A program made the position numbers and the translations under genes. DNA of 49,245 nt from Bacteroidales bacterium UBA6192 (GTDB taxonomy: Bacteria > Bacteroidota > Bacteroidia > Bacteroidales > F082), in assembly GCA_002422725.1 (NCBI GenBank), contig DITE01000076.1, positions 34,726 through 83,970 on the forward strand, written 5' to 3'. Positions within the stretch are counted from its first letter, which is position 1; each line of letters opens with the position of its first letter. Shown in pieces: positions 33,180 to 42,049 of the stretch. Under the pieces are notes generated by a model, which saw only the letters and a list, made by a program, of their open reading frames with translations, was not told the origin of the DNA and did no database searches.

Positions 33180-33716
33180 ATGAGCCGCAGATTACTTATC
33201 GTCCTGTTATTTACCACATTTTGTTTGTTTTCCAAAGTTTCCGCGCAGCTATTCGGCGAACAGCCTGAATTTGAGAGCAAATGGGTGTTTGGCGGAGGAC
33301 TTGGGCTTGGGTTTTCCAATACGGGTTCGAACATACTGATTTCACCACAAATTGGCTATATGTTAAACCCCAGGTGGGAGCTTGGCACGAGGCTCACTTA
33401 CAACTATTTCAGTTATAAGGATCAGTTCGTTAAGTTTTCGACCCACAATTATGGAGGTGGCCTGTACACCAGTTATGATATTTTTCATGGCTTGTTTGCC
33501 CATGTAGAAAATGAGTGGTTAAGCTATGAAATTGTTTATCAGAATTTAGAGCGCGAACGAGCCCTTGTTCACAGTTTTTTCGTTGGGGGTGGCTACAGGC
33601 AATATTTCTCGGCAAAAGGTTACGCCTCATTCATGATATTGTATAACCTGAACGAAACAATCGATTCGCCTTATCAAAACCCAATGTTCAGGATAGGGTT
33701 TGGTTTTGGATTGTAG
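33180..33716 (+). CDS. small outer-membrane beta-barrel protein
   Basis: This is a 178-residue protein with signal peptide (MSRRLLIVLLFTTFCLFSKV, cleaved near AQ). The mature part is about eight amphipathic strands: GGGLGLGFSNTGSNILISPQ, YMLNPRWELGTRLTYNYF, and a C-terminal MFRIGFGFGL ending in an apolar strand as barrels do. No specific function can be assigned. Divergent from the beta-helix lipoprotein gene. Confidence 0.85.
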   Translation: MSRRLLIVLLFTTFCLFSKVSAQLFGEQPEFESKWVFGGGLGLGFSNTGSNILISPQIGYMLNPRWELGTRLTYNYFSYKDQFVKFSTHNYGGGLYTSYDIFHGLFAHVENEWLSYEIVYQNLERERALVHSFFVGGGYRQYFSAKGYASFMILYNLNETIDSPYQNPMFRIGFGFGL

Positions 33717-33938
33717 GCGAGAAGTCACATTATCTTAAACCTTGATATGCTGCTATATAAGTAGCCTATCCTCAATTCATTTGTTCTAATTATTTTGGCA
33801 GGATGAGCCTTACAATCGGAAAATTATTGCCCAAACTCCCGTTAAGTTAACATCACCTTAAATGAAGCCGATGTATACGATTGAATAGGCGTAAGGGATT
33901 AAGCTCCGGCTTGCCCGGGCGCTGAAGAATCAGCCTGA

Positions 33939-34472
33939 TCATTTTTTCACTTTACCTACAAAACTCTTCTGGAAATCGACCCACTTGGTATTCTTCCAGG
34001 CGTCGGTTGCAAAAAAATGCAGCAATGGTTCGAACTGATCCGCAGTGTAGTAACCTGGCACTGCTGTGATTACCGATTGATCGGAATTCAGGAAAACATA
34101 GGAAGGGTATGACATTTTCCCGTTTAACAGGTAGATGGCTAAATTATGGGGACTTCGTTTCTGACCCGGTTTCTGCTGAGCATAGGTCTGCTTATTGAAA
34201 ACCACCGAATCCTGACCTTCAGCATCAAACTTCACGGCATAGTAGTGCTTGTTCATATAAGCAGCAATCACCGGATCGGAGAAAGTGGTCTGGTCCATCT
34301 TTTTGCACCAGCCACACCAATCGGTGTACATATCCATGAAAATTTTCTTCGGTTGCTTGCCTGATTTTTTAATGGCTTGTTCCAGGCTCATCCACTCGAT
34401 CTTTTCCTGTGCATTGACAGGCAGATTGAAAACAAGCAGTAGAATCAGACTAATTGATAGTTTTTGTATCAT
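33939..34472 (-). CDS. exported thioredoxin-fold protein (thioredoxin_7 / DUF255-like)
   Basis: I take ATG 34472 (177 residues), which gives signal peptide MIQKLSISLILLLVFNLPVN and abuts the smpB stop; ATG 34487 would overlap smpB by 14 bases. The active site CGWC lies in IFMDMYTDWCGWCKKMDQTT, followed by YVFLNSDQSVITAVPGYY with the expected cis-proline region (YPSY). It probably works in the periplasm on protein disulfides or redox repair. Confidence 0.92.
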   Translation of the reverse strand: MIQKLSISLILLLVFNLPVNAQEKIEWMSLEQAIKKSGKQPKKIFMDMYTDWCGWCKKMDQTTFSDPVIAAYMNKHYYAVKFDAEGQDSVVFNKQTYAQQKPGQKRSPHNLAIYLLNGKMSYPSYVFLNSDQSVITAVPGYYTADQFEPLLHFFATDAWKNTKWVDFQKSFVGKVKK

Positions 34473-34473
34473 A

Positions 34474-34926
34474 TTAATAACGGGCATAACGATCCATTTC
34501 GCGTTTTGAGTCTTTCTTTTTCAGGTCCTCACGTTTGTCGTAGTGATGTTTTCCTTTTGCCAGGGCAATTTCAAGTTTGGCTCTGCCTTTTTCGTTGATA
34601 AACAGGGTAACCGGAACGATGGTAAATCCTTTTTCTTTTACTTTGGTCGACAGTTTTTTCAGCTCCCTGAAATTGAGTAAAAGTTTTCGGTCGCGTTTTG
34701 GTTCATGGTTGTTGTAGGTGCCATAACTGTATTCTGAAATATGCAGAGCCTGCACATACAATTCATGATCACGGAAGGTGCAATATGAGTCGTTCAGATT
34801 GGCTTTTCCTTCACGGATGGCTTTAATTTCGGTACCCATAAGCACTATACCTGCCACAAATTTTTCGATAAGGAAAAACTCGAAGCTCGCTCTTTTGTTC
34901 TTTATTCTGATACCTTCTTTGTTCAT
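34474..34926 (-). CDS. smpB: SsrA-binding protein
   Basis: The frame is open to 34956, but ATG 34926 gives the normal length of about 150 residues (MNKEGIRIKNKRASFEFFL). Typical SmpB segments are GTEIKAIREGKANLNDSYC, YVQALHISEYSYGTYNNHEP, RKLLLNFRELKKL and the basic C-terminal tail KGKHHYDKREDLKKKDSKRE. It delivers tmRNA to stalled ribosomes; the tmRNA gene is at 433-828. Confidence 0.97.
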   Translation of the reverse strand: MNKEGIRIKNKRASFEFFLIEKFVAGIVLMGTEIKAIREGKANLNDSYCTFRDHELYVQALHISEYSYGTYNNHEPKRDRKLLLNFRELKKLSTKVKEKGFTIVPVTLFINEKGRAKLEIALAKGKHHYDKREDLKKKDSKREMDRYARY

Positions 34927-34973
34927 AGCGGCCACAAAGATAAAGCAAAACAGCAACCCCTCACTATGCAGGG

Positions 34974-35804
34974 CTATTTCAGATCGCCAAGTATAATCGG
35001 AAGGCCATCGGCACTGCTACCGATAATGACAACTTTGCTGTTGGGCGACTCGGCTAGTTTTAAGGTTGCTTCAATGCCTTTTTCACGCAGGATTTTGTCG
35101 GTGAGGCTGGCATTAAGAATCTGGTTAGCCGTGGCTTTTCCTTCAGCATCAATTCGTTGACGTTCGGCTTCTTTTGTTGCTTTTTCTAGCTTAAACTCAT
35201 ATTCAAGCGATTCCTGTTCCTGTCGCAGCTTGCTTTCGATGGCTGTTTTGATTGTTGCCGGAAGGGTAATTGACCTGATCAGAACCTGGTTGAGCTGAAC
35301 AAACTTTTCGTCGAGAAGTTTCTTGGTTTCTTCGAATATTTCATCCTGAATCGCATCCCTTTTAGTAGAGTAAATCTGTTCGGGGGTGTAACGTCCAACA
35401 ACACTTCTTGCTGCTGAGCGCAATGCCGGAATAACAACCCTTCTGACAAAATCAGTTCCGATCTGGCTATGCAACTTGCCAAGATCACTGTAGTGAGGCT
35501 GATACCAGGCAGAAAAATCAACGCTGATTTCCAGTCCATTGGATGATAATACATTCATTTCTTCAGCAATTTCCTGCTGCCTGATCTCATAAATATACAT
35601 CTTGTTCCAGGGTGAGATCAAATGAAAACCTTCGCCATAGGTTTTTTCAGTATCCAATCCACCACCAAACAATTTGAAAAGTACTCCGCCATGGCCCGCT
35701 TCAATTGTAACCGACATGCTGCTGACAGCAATAATGAGAAAAATTCCGGCCACAAAACTTGCAACAATTTTAATAATTCTTGAAGGACTAACTGGTTGTG
35801 CCAT
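34974..35804 (-). CDS. prohibitin-family (SPFH) membrane protein
   Basis: This is a 276-residue protein with one N-terminal membrane helix (about 10-30, IKIVASFVAGIFLIIAVSSM) and an SPFH domain: EAGHGGVLFKLFGGG, YGEGFHLISPWNKMYIYEIR, SARSVVGRYTPEQIYSTKR. A coiled coil follows (EQESLEYEFKLEKATKEAER). Prohibitin homologues form large ring-like scaffolds in the membrane, often controlling FtsH-type proteolysis. Gene ends 48 bases before smpB start. Confidence 0.95.
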   Translation of the reverse strand: MAQPVSPSRIIKIVASFVAGIFLIIAVSSMSVTIEAGHGGVLFKLFGGGLDTEKTYGEGFHLISPWNKMYIYEIRQQEIAEEMNVLSSNGLEISVDFSAWYQPHYSDLGKLHSQIGTDFVRRVVIPALRSAARSVVGRYTPEQIYSTKRDAIQDEIFEETKKLLDEKFVQLNQVLIRSITLPATIKTAIESKLRQEQESLEYEFKLEKATKEAERQRIDAEGKATANQILNASLTDKILREKGIEATLKLAESPNSKVVIIGSSADGLPIILGDLK

Positions 35805-35828
35805 AATGTTATGATTTTGAAAATTAAT

Positions 35829-36710
35829 TTATTCGAGATGTAGAACCATGATGGTTGATGCATCCTGAGAATTCGAAATTGTAAAGATAATCGAAATACC
35901 ATCAGGTGACCAGTCAGGTGTAGCGATTACTTCAGACGAACGCGTTAGAATAGTTCTGTCGTGACCATCCTTCTTGCAACTCATTAGTTTTGAGCCGTGC
36001 TGATCTTTCATCACATAAACTAATTTGTAACCATTATGCGACCAGTTGCCATGCAACAGGTCAGCCGAAGCATCCTCAAGGGTAAAATCGTGTTTGCCAT
36101 ACCAATGGATAACCGACACTACCCAACGGCCATTCATGCTGTTTTTGTGGCCATAGCTGATCAAGCTGCCATCAGGCGACCATTTCGGGTAGTCAATATC
36201 GGCTTGGTCATCGGATAACTTGTTCAGATTGTCATACTTAAAATCATAGGTATACAGATTCCAGTATTTATCTGTTTCTGATTTGCCGATGAATGCAACA
36301 AGCATGCCGGTTGGATTAAAATCAGCCTGTTTCATTTGTATGTATCTGTTCATCAACGGTTGTGGTTTGCTCACTTTACCCAGATCAATGACCACGAGTT
36401 TATGAACTTCATTGTAAACAGCATCAGCCACAACCTGATTTTTACCCGGTACTTTTACCGGCCTGTTGACAGGCAGGTTGTCTACGCCCAAATCTGTTAA
36501 TATCTTGGAGGCGAAGTCGTAACGATAAAGCCGGTTTCTTGCTTCCGAATCCTTGTTTGTGAAAAGTATGCTGCCATCACCCTCCCAAACAGGATCAGAA
36601 CCCGAGAACAATGCTGTTTCAGTGTTGAATTCCGGAAATTCATAATCCACCTGAGAATAAATATGAACGACACTGAACAGAAGGGACAGCAAGAGGCTTA
36701 TCTTTTTCAT
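35829..36710 (-). CDS. exported TolB-like beta-propeller (PD40 repeats)
   Basis: This is a 293-residue protein with signal peptide (MKKISLLLSLLFSVVHIYSQ). It contains PD40/WD40-like blades: SDPVWEGDGSILFTNKDSEA, ADFNPTGMLVAFIGKSE, YPKWSPDGSLISYGHKNS and TPDWSPDGISIIFTISN. These form part of a six-bladed propeller like TolB or the N-terminus of DPP4-type proteins, with no enzyme domain attached. It probably binds other envelope proteins. Adjacent to acs on the same strand (18-base gap), but no functional link is clear. Confidence 0.87.
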   Translation of the reverse strand: MKKISLLLSLLFSVVHIYSQVDYEFPEFNTETALFSGSDPVWEGDGSILFTNKDSEARNRLYRYDFASKILTDLGVDNLPVNRPVKVPGKNQVVADAVYNEVHKLVVIDLGKVSKPQPLMNRYIQMKQADFNPTGMLVAFIGKSETDKYWNLYTYDFKYDNLNKLSDDQADIDYPKWSPDGSLISYGHKNSMNGRWVVSVIHWYGKHDFTLEDASADLLHGNWSHNGYKLVYVMKDQHGSKLMSCKKDGHDRTILTRSSEVIATPDWSPDGISIIFTISNSQDASTIMVLHLE

Positions 36711-36728
36711 TGGACAAAGATACCAGGT

Positions 36729-38636
36729 CTACTTGACTGATACAGCCCCTTTCACAATTTCATTTACAATTTCAGGGTCGAGCAGGGTAGTTGTATCGCC
36801 AAAATCGTTGGTTTTGCCATCAGCAATTTTCAGCAGGATACGGCGCATAATTTTACCGGAGCGTGTTTTGGGCAAGCCACTAACAATCTGTATTCTATCG
36901 GGTTTTGCAAAAGTTCCGATCATATTGGCAACAGCCATCATGATTGAATTTTTTACACCTTCTTCACCGCCTGTGCTGAAGTGGGTGCAAACAACAAAGG
37001 CATAAATTCCCTGACCTTTGATCGGATGGGTGAAGCCAACAACAGCAGACTCATCAACAAGGGGGTGTTCGTTGATTGCATTTTCAATTTCGGCAGTCCC
37101 CAGGCGGTGACCCGACACATTGATCACATCATCAACACGACCCAGGATTCGATAGTAGCCATCTTCGTCGCGTTTCACGCCATCACCGGTGAAATAAAGG
37201 TTCGGATAGGTGCTGAAATAGGTTTTCACGAATCTGTCGTGATCGCCCCAGATGGTTCGGGCCATGCCGGGCCAGGGGTAACTGATACACAGATTTCCTT
37301 CGACACTGTTGCCCATCAATTGTTTGCCCTGCTGATCAACAATCATTGGTTGTATTCCCATCAGCGGCATGGTTGCATAAGAAGGCTTTGTTGGGGTGAT
37401 GCCGGCCATGGGGCTGATCATGATTCCGCCGGTCTCGGTCTGCCACCATGTATCTACAATCGGGCAGCGGTTTTTACCAATGTGGTCGTGATACCAGTGC
37501 CAGGCTGCTTCGTTGATGGGTTCGCCAACTGTACCCAGCACCTTGAGCGAGCCAAGATTTTTGTTTTCGAGCCATTCCATGCCTAATGCCATCAACGACC
37601 GGATGGCTGTTGGGGCTGTGTAGAATTGGTTCACCTGGTGTTTGTCAACAATATCCCAGAATCTGCCTGCATCGGGCCAGGTAGGAATGCCTTCGAACAT
37701 CAGTGAGGTTGCCCCGCTGAGCAAGGGGCCATAAACGAGATAACTATGCCCGGTAATCCAGCCTATGTCAGCCGAACAGAAATAGACATCGCCATCGCCA
37801 TACTGAAAAACATTTTTGAACGTATAGGCTGTATACACCATATATCCGCCTGTGGTATGAACCAGTCCTTTGGGCTTGCCGGTTGAGCCACTGGTATAGA
37901 GGATAAACAACGGATCTTCGGCTTCCATATCAGCGGCTTCATTTTGGCTATCAACAGTTTGCATCAGATCGTGCCACCAAAGGTCGCGACCCGCGGTCAT
38001 CGAAATGGCATCACCTGTTCGTTTAAGCACTATGGCTTTGCTCACACATTGGCAATTGTGCATGGCTTCGTCAGCTATCTGCTTGATGGGGATTGTTTTG
38101 CTCCCGCGAAATCCACCATCTGAGGTGATGAGCAATTTCGCTCCGGCATCCTGAATGCGTTCGCCCAGCGACTGGGCTGAAAATCCGGCGAAAATAATAG
38201 AATGAACCGCCCCGATTCTGGCACAAGCGAGCATAGCGATGACCAATTCGGGCACCATGGGCATATAAATGGCCACCCTGTCGCCCTTGCTGATCCCCTG
38301 AGCCGCCAACACATTGGCAAAGCGTTTTACCTCGGCAAAAAGCTCATTATAGGTAAGCGTGCGGAATTTCTCCTCTGGATTATTTGGCTCCCAGATGATT
38401 GCAGGCTGGTTGCCACGGTAGAAAATGTGGCGCTCAAAAATATTCTCGGTTATGTTGAGCCTGGCTCCCTGAAACCATTTTGCCTGTCCCTGGCCAAAAT
38501 CCCATTCGAGAACCTCATCCCATTTTTTTCGCCAATAGAAACTATCGGCTATGTTCGACCAGAAACCTGTAGGATTGGTTACACTCTTTTGATATTCAAA
38601 GATGTATCCCCCGAGTGTTGAAATTTTCGGTACCAT
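36729..38636 (-). CDS. acs: acetyl-CoA synthetase
   Basis: The 635-residue protein has full length for AMP-forming acetyl-CoA synthetase. Motifs are LYTSGSTGKPKGLVHTTGGY, then DIGWITGHSYLVYGPLLSGA, VDTWWQTETGGIMISP, YYRILGRVDDVINVSGHRLG and the C-terminal acetylation-site region PKTRSGKIMRRILLKIA. It activates acetate through acetyl-AMP. The N-terminus is slightly shorter than in E. coli Acs. Confidence 0.97.
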   Translation of the reverse strand: MVPKISTLGGYIFEYQKSVTNPTGFWSNIADSFYWRKKWDEVLEWDFGQGQAKWFQGARLNITENIFERHIFYRGNQPAIIWEPNNPEEKFRTLTYNELFAEVKRFANVLAAQGISKGDRVAIYMPMVPELVIAMLACARIGAVHSIIFAGFSAQSLGERIQDAGAKLLITSDGGFRGSKTIPIKQIADEAMHNCQCVSKAIVLKRTGDAISMTAGRDLWWHDLMQTVDSQNEAADMEAEDPLFILYTSGSTGKPKGLVHTTGGYMVYTAYTFKNVFQYGDGDVYFCSADIGWITGHSYLVYGPLLSGATSLMFEGIPTWPDAGRFWDIVDKHQVNQFYTAPTAIRSLMALGMEWLENKNLGSLKVLGTVGEPINEAAWHWYHDHIGKNRCPIVDTWWQTETGGIMISPMAGITPTKPSYATMPLMGIQPMIVDQQGKQLMGNSVEGNLCISYPWPGMARTIWGDHDRFVKTYFSTYPNLYFTGDGVKRDEDGYYRILGRVDDVINVSGHRLGTAEIENAINEHPLVDESAVVGFTHPIKGQGIYAFVVCTHFSTGGEEGVKNSIMMAVANMIGTFAKPDRIQIVSGLPKTRSGKIMRRILLKIADGKTNDFGDTTTLLDPEIVNEIVKGAVSVK

Positions 38637-38827
38637 ATTGATGTTTTTTGATTGGGTTGCTTATCGGCGTAAAAATAGACAATAGTCTGTAAGAACAAGC
38701 ATTATATCTAAAATAAAGCAAATAAGTACCTTGTTCCTGAATTATCAGAGCAATACATTTGTAATGCTGTTTGTGATTTTTTAATAATAGCAATTAATCC
38801 TGCTATACTTGCAATAGAATCGGAGGG

Positions 38828-39223
38828 TCAACTGGACTCAAATAGCCAATTACGTGCTTTTTCTTCAGATGAGAAGATACAAACGAGAAAATCGTCACTT
38901 GATATCGGAATAATTGTGATTTCTTCAGCTATATCATCAGCGACAAACGCCAGTTTTTTAACACGGGTATTCACTATCTGGGGAATCAATACCTCTCTGA
39001 TCCATTTTTCAAGCTGTTTGTCAAACTCCATATCTTTAGCATATCCATGAACCAATACATACCTGGGCTGAAACTTCTCAATGAGTTCGATGAAGAAACT
39101 AACTTTCAGAATGTGTTCTGCCCTGTTGATAGAGTTGGTGCTGTTCATATTAACCAGCAAATCCTGCTCAGGAAAATGCTGAAAATCAATATAAATAGAA
39201 CTGTTTAAGGGTGTTTTCTTCAC
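38828..39223 (-). CDS. STAS/SpoIIAA-like hypothetical protein
   Basis: The 131-residue protein alternates strand and helix as in STAS-like proteins. QPRYVLVHGYAKDMEFDKQL (about 54-73) followed by VLIPQIVNTRVKKLAFVADD and LVCIFSSEEKARNWLFES matches the pattern of SpoIIAA-like proteins from Bacteroidetes, which end with a helix beginning (S/D)xxEAxxWL. No signal peptide. A possible -7 box TATATTTG (39296-39289, minus) lies upstream. Role unknown. Confidence 0.7.
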   Translation of the reverse strand: MKKTPLNSSIYIDFQHFPEQDLLVNMNSTNSINRAEHILKVSFFIELIEKFQPRYVLVHGYAKDMEFDKQLEKWIREVLIPQIVNTRVKKLAFVADDIAEEITIIPISSDDFLVCIFSSEEKARNWLFESS

Positions 39224-39340
39224 AAAAAAAAGGATTGATAGTGTGATACTGCTTGTAATTGCTTAGAACCTGAAAGCAAATTCTTGAACAAATATACATT
39301 CAAACCTATTAAGGATTATTCAAAAAGTTGCAAAAAATAT

Positions 39341-41770
39341 TCAGAATACTATAGTTAAACCAACCATGCCATGTATTCCTGCTTGAGGGAAATAGCCATC
39401 AATCACATATTCTTCATTGTCGTAAACATATTTATACACCCATCCATATGATTCAAAGGTTTCGTTTAACCAGTTGTTCAGCGAAAACCTCAGCTCAACC
39501 TCCTTAAAGATGGATTGTGGAACCTGAAATGCAAGCAGCAGATTGTTGACAAAATACGGATCAAGACTTCTTGACTTATTTGAGGTGTTGTCGAGATATT
39601 GCCTGCTCACATAATTGGTATTCACACTGAAATCCAGTGATCTGAGTGGTGAAATGTGGAGGCTTAGCCCACCAACGATCTCAGGTGAAAACGAAATGTC
39701 GGTTGTTCCCAAATCAAAAATGTACTGATATGGCTCGTTGTCAGGATCATCCCAATAGTTCCAATTGTCGACAAACTCGGTAAATTTCAAAATTTTGTTT
39801 TGGCTTAAACTTAGGTGGGCATCCAGTCCAATACGCTTCGTTATTTTCCAATTGAACATGTTTTCCAGCCCAAGTCTGTAACTTTCAGGCACATTGGTCA
39901 TAATTGGAGCCCCAACATTGTTGATCTTCCCGGTTAGCACCAATTGATTTGCATATTGCATCAAATAGGCGTTGACAGAATAGGTAACAGCCTCGTTATT
40001 GAATTGATAACCAATTTCATAATCTGTCAGTTGCTCGTGGGTAATCTGCTGCTGGGGATCAGCATCGCGATAAACCGAACGATTTGGTTCACGGTTTGAA
40101 ACGGAAACAGAAAAATAGGCTTTGTTCTGAGAATTGATTGTTAGAAATACGCCTGCTTTCGGATTGAGAAAATCGAAATAGTGTTTCTGACCAATATCTC
40201 TCAGGTCATCGTGTGTTCCGCGCATTATGTAGCCAATGTGACGGTATTGCATATCACCAAATAAGTTTACTTTTTTGGTGAGCTGAAAATGTGCTTTGGC
40301 AAAAAAATGATAATCTGTTTTGATACCATTGTTCTCGTACCATGTGAAGGGAGGCGATTGATCAGGATAATATTTTGCCCAGGTGATCAGTCCGAAATGG
40401 TCGCCATCATATTGGTTCCAGCCACCACCGAAGCTGCCTGACAGCCGGTTTTTTTCGTACAAAAGGTTCATGTGGAAGCCATAAAAGCTGTTGTCGAGCC
40501 ATTTCTGCTGAATCAGATCGGTACGCTCAATAACCGTGTCACCAGCCAGCAAATCGCTCAATCCATATTTATCAAAGCTTTGGTCATTTTTCCAACTTTC
40601 GTAATACCCTTTTCCATTGGTCAGGAAAATAGCGCCGTTTGCGACCAGATTGTGGCTCAGCTTCCTTACAAGTTGCAGTTGATAATAATCTTGCTGATAA
40701 TTATCGGTTTGATTGGGATAATACCCTGTTATATTGTTGTTTGCATCTAACATTTCACCCGAAGGATTGTAGGTGCGGTTTGTTCTCAGGCTGTCTTTCG
40801 GAATGCCATACCAGGCCTGATAGGTCGACTGCAATCCGCTGGTTGTGATGAGACTTACCAGTGTTTTTTGGTCGCTCCATGATGCGGCCAGATAATAGGA
40901 TTTCAGGTCGGACCACGCCCTGTCGATGTATCCGTCTGAGCTTATTTTGCTCAGTCTTCCGTGAAGCGAAAAGCCTTGTTTGCTTTTCCCGGTTGAGAAT
41001 CCCAGGGTGTTTTTGAGGGTATGAAACGACCCTGCGCTTGAACTGACGAAACCTCCGGCTTCTTCATCCACCATTTTTGTTTTAATGTTGATACTGGCCC
41101 CGAAAGCAGCAATTCCATTGGCAGATGTTCCAACTCCGCGCTGAATCTGAATGTTGTCGACCGAGGAGCTCAAATCAGGCAGGTCGACAAAGAAAACCCC
41201 GTGCGACTCCGCATCATTCACCGGCACACCGTTCATGGTAACATTGATCCGGGTAAGGTCGCTTCCCCTGATTCTCAATGCGGTGTAGCCCACACCTGAA
41301 CCACCGTCAGATGAAACAACCAGCGAAGGTGTTGACTGGAGAAGGTAGGGGAGGTCCGCACCAAAGCTGTTTCGGTTCAAATCGCGGTTATTCAGTTGCG
41401 AATAGGTCAGTGGCGTTGCCGCTGATGCCCTGCCTGAATTGACAACCACCTCGTCGCTCATGTAAACCGCTTCTGCAAGGCTGATGGTAGGTTTTCCTGA
41501 TTGGGGAACTGATATCGTTTGTTGTTTCGTTTGGTATGCAATATGACTGATAATGAGTTTTACAGAACCTTTTTGAGGCGAGTTCAGTGAGAAGTTTCCG
41601 GTCGAGTCGCTCACCCCAAAAATATCCCTGTCCCAGAGTTTAATATGTGCTCCCTGTATGGGTAAGCCATCCCTCTCCGAAACGAGGGTTCCCTTGATCA
41701 GATGTTGTGCCATGGACGGAAACCCTGCCGAAACAAGAAATCCAAGAAAAATGAATGTAATTGGTTTCAT
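39341..41770 (-). CDS. TonB-dependent receptor under TPP riboswitch control (probable thiamine or precursor transporter)
   Basis: The 809-residue protein has signal peptide MKPITFIFLGFLVSAGFPSM and a carboxypeptidase-regulatory-like domain (about 25-105, GTLVSERDGLPIQGAHIKLW). A TonB-box-like DEVVVNSG follows, then the plug (LLQSTPSLVVSSDGGSGVGY, ALRIRGSDLTRINVTMNGVP) and a 22-strand type barrel. The substrate is inferred from the TPP riboswitch at 41833-41924, since TonB receptors under this switch in Bacteroidetes are predicted thiamine transporters. No thiamine synthesis or inner-membrane uptake gene is beside it. An 11-base-pair hairpin (41776-41808) ends five bases before the start codon and may control translation. 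Confidence 0.92.
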   Translation of the reverse strand: MKPITFIFLGFLVSAGFPSMAQHLIKGTLVSERDGLPIQGAHIKLWDRDIFGVSDSTGNFSLNSPQKGSVKLIISHIAYQTKQQTISVPQSGKPTISLAEAVYMSDEVVVNSGRASAATPLTYSQLNNRDLNRNSFGADLPYLLQSTPSLVVSSDGGSGVGYTALRIRGSDLTRINVTMNGVPVNDAESHGVFFVDLPDLSSSVDNIQIQRGVGTSANGIAAFGASINIKTKMVDEEAGGFVSSSAGSFHTLKNTLGFSTGKSKQGFSLHGRLSKISSDGYIDRAWSDLKSYYLAASWSDQKTLVSLITTSGLQSTYQAWYGIPKDSLRTNRTYNPSGEMLDANNNITGYYPNQTDNYQQDYYQLQLVRKLSHNLVANGAIFLTNGKGYYESWKNDQSFDKYGLSDLLAGDTVIERTDLIQQKWLDNSFYGFHMNLLYEKNRLSGSFGGGWNQYDGDHFGLITWAKYYPDQSPPFTWYENNGIKTDYHFFAKAHFQLTKKVNLFGDMQYRHIGYIMRGTHDDLRDIGQKHYFDFLNPKAGVFLTINSQNKAYFSVSVSNREPNRSVYRDADPQQQITHEQLTDYEIGYQFNNEAVTYSVNAYLMQYANQLVLTGKINNVGAPIMTNVPESYRLGLENMFNWKITKRIGLDAHLSLSQNKILKFTEFVDNWNYWDDPDNEPYQYIFDLGTTDISFSPEIVGGLSLHISPLRSLDFSVNTNYVSRQYLDNTSNKSRSLDPYFVNNLLLAFQVPQSIFKEVELRFSLNNWLNETFESYGWVYKYVYDNEEYVIDGYFPQAGIHGMVGLTIVF

Positions 41771-41775
41771 AACAT

Positions 41776-41808
41776 ATTGATTTAATTATTGATAATTATT
41801 AAATCAAT
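41776..41808 (-). promoter_or_regulatory. hairpin covering the ribosome-binding region of the TonB receptor
   Basis: ATTGATTTAAT (41776-41786) and ATTAAATCAAT (41798-41808) are perfect inverted arms around an 11-base loop. On the minus strand the downstream arm ends five bases before the ATG at 41770. It lies between the riboswitch and the gene and could be the expression platform acting on translation; no T tract follows. Confidence 0.6.
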
Positions 41809-41832
41809 AGAGGAAAACGATCGTGCTTTCTT

Positions 41833-41924
41833 ATTCCCTTCGCCGGCATTACCCGGATCAGGTTCAAAGGGTGTGATCTCAGCCTGTTTTTATTCCGCCT
41901 ATGGCGGATAAGGCACCCCTATTG
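41833..41924 (-). promoter_or_regulatory. TPP (thiamine pyrophosphate) riboswitch, THI element
   Basis: Read on the minus strand it starts AGGGGTGCC, has a variable hairpin (TCCGCCATAGGCGGA), then the highly conserved CTGAGATCACACCC, TTTGAACCTGATC, GGGTAATGCCGGCGAAGGGA. These are the P1, P2 and P4/P5 elements and the TPP-binding bases. The switch normally turns off the downstream gene when TPP is abundant. It is 63 bases upstream of the TonB receptor start. Confidence 0.97.
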
Positions 41925-41935
41925 GATTAGCAAGG

Positions 41936-41953
41936 CAAAGATACGTATCTTTG
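41936..41953. promoter_or_regulatory. palindromic divergent promoter core
   Basis: CAAAGATACGTATCTTTG is a perfect 18-base palindrome, so each strand reads a -7 box TATCTTTG: 41946-41953 on plus, 41943-41936 on minus. The minus start would be near 41929, at the 5' end of the TPP riboswitch; the plus start near 41960 would serve the CotH gene. On plus, TTG at 41922-41924 gives a -33 element with 21-base spacing. The minus -33 (TTG, 41970-41968) has 24-base spacing. Confidence 0.7.
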
Positions 41954-42049
41954 ACAGTCCTTCATTACAAAAACCGAAACATTATTTAACATTCCCTGCC
42001 AAATTGATAGTAATTTAGTGGCTTGTTAAGTCCGTAATCAGTTAATATT

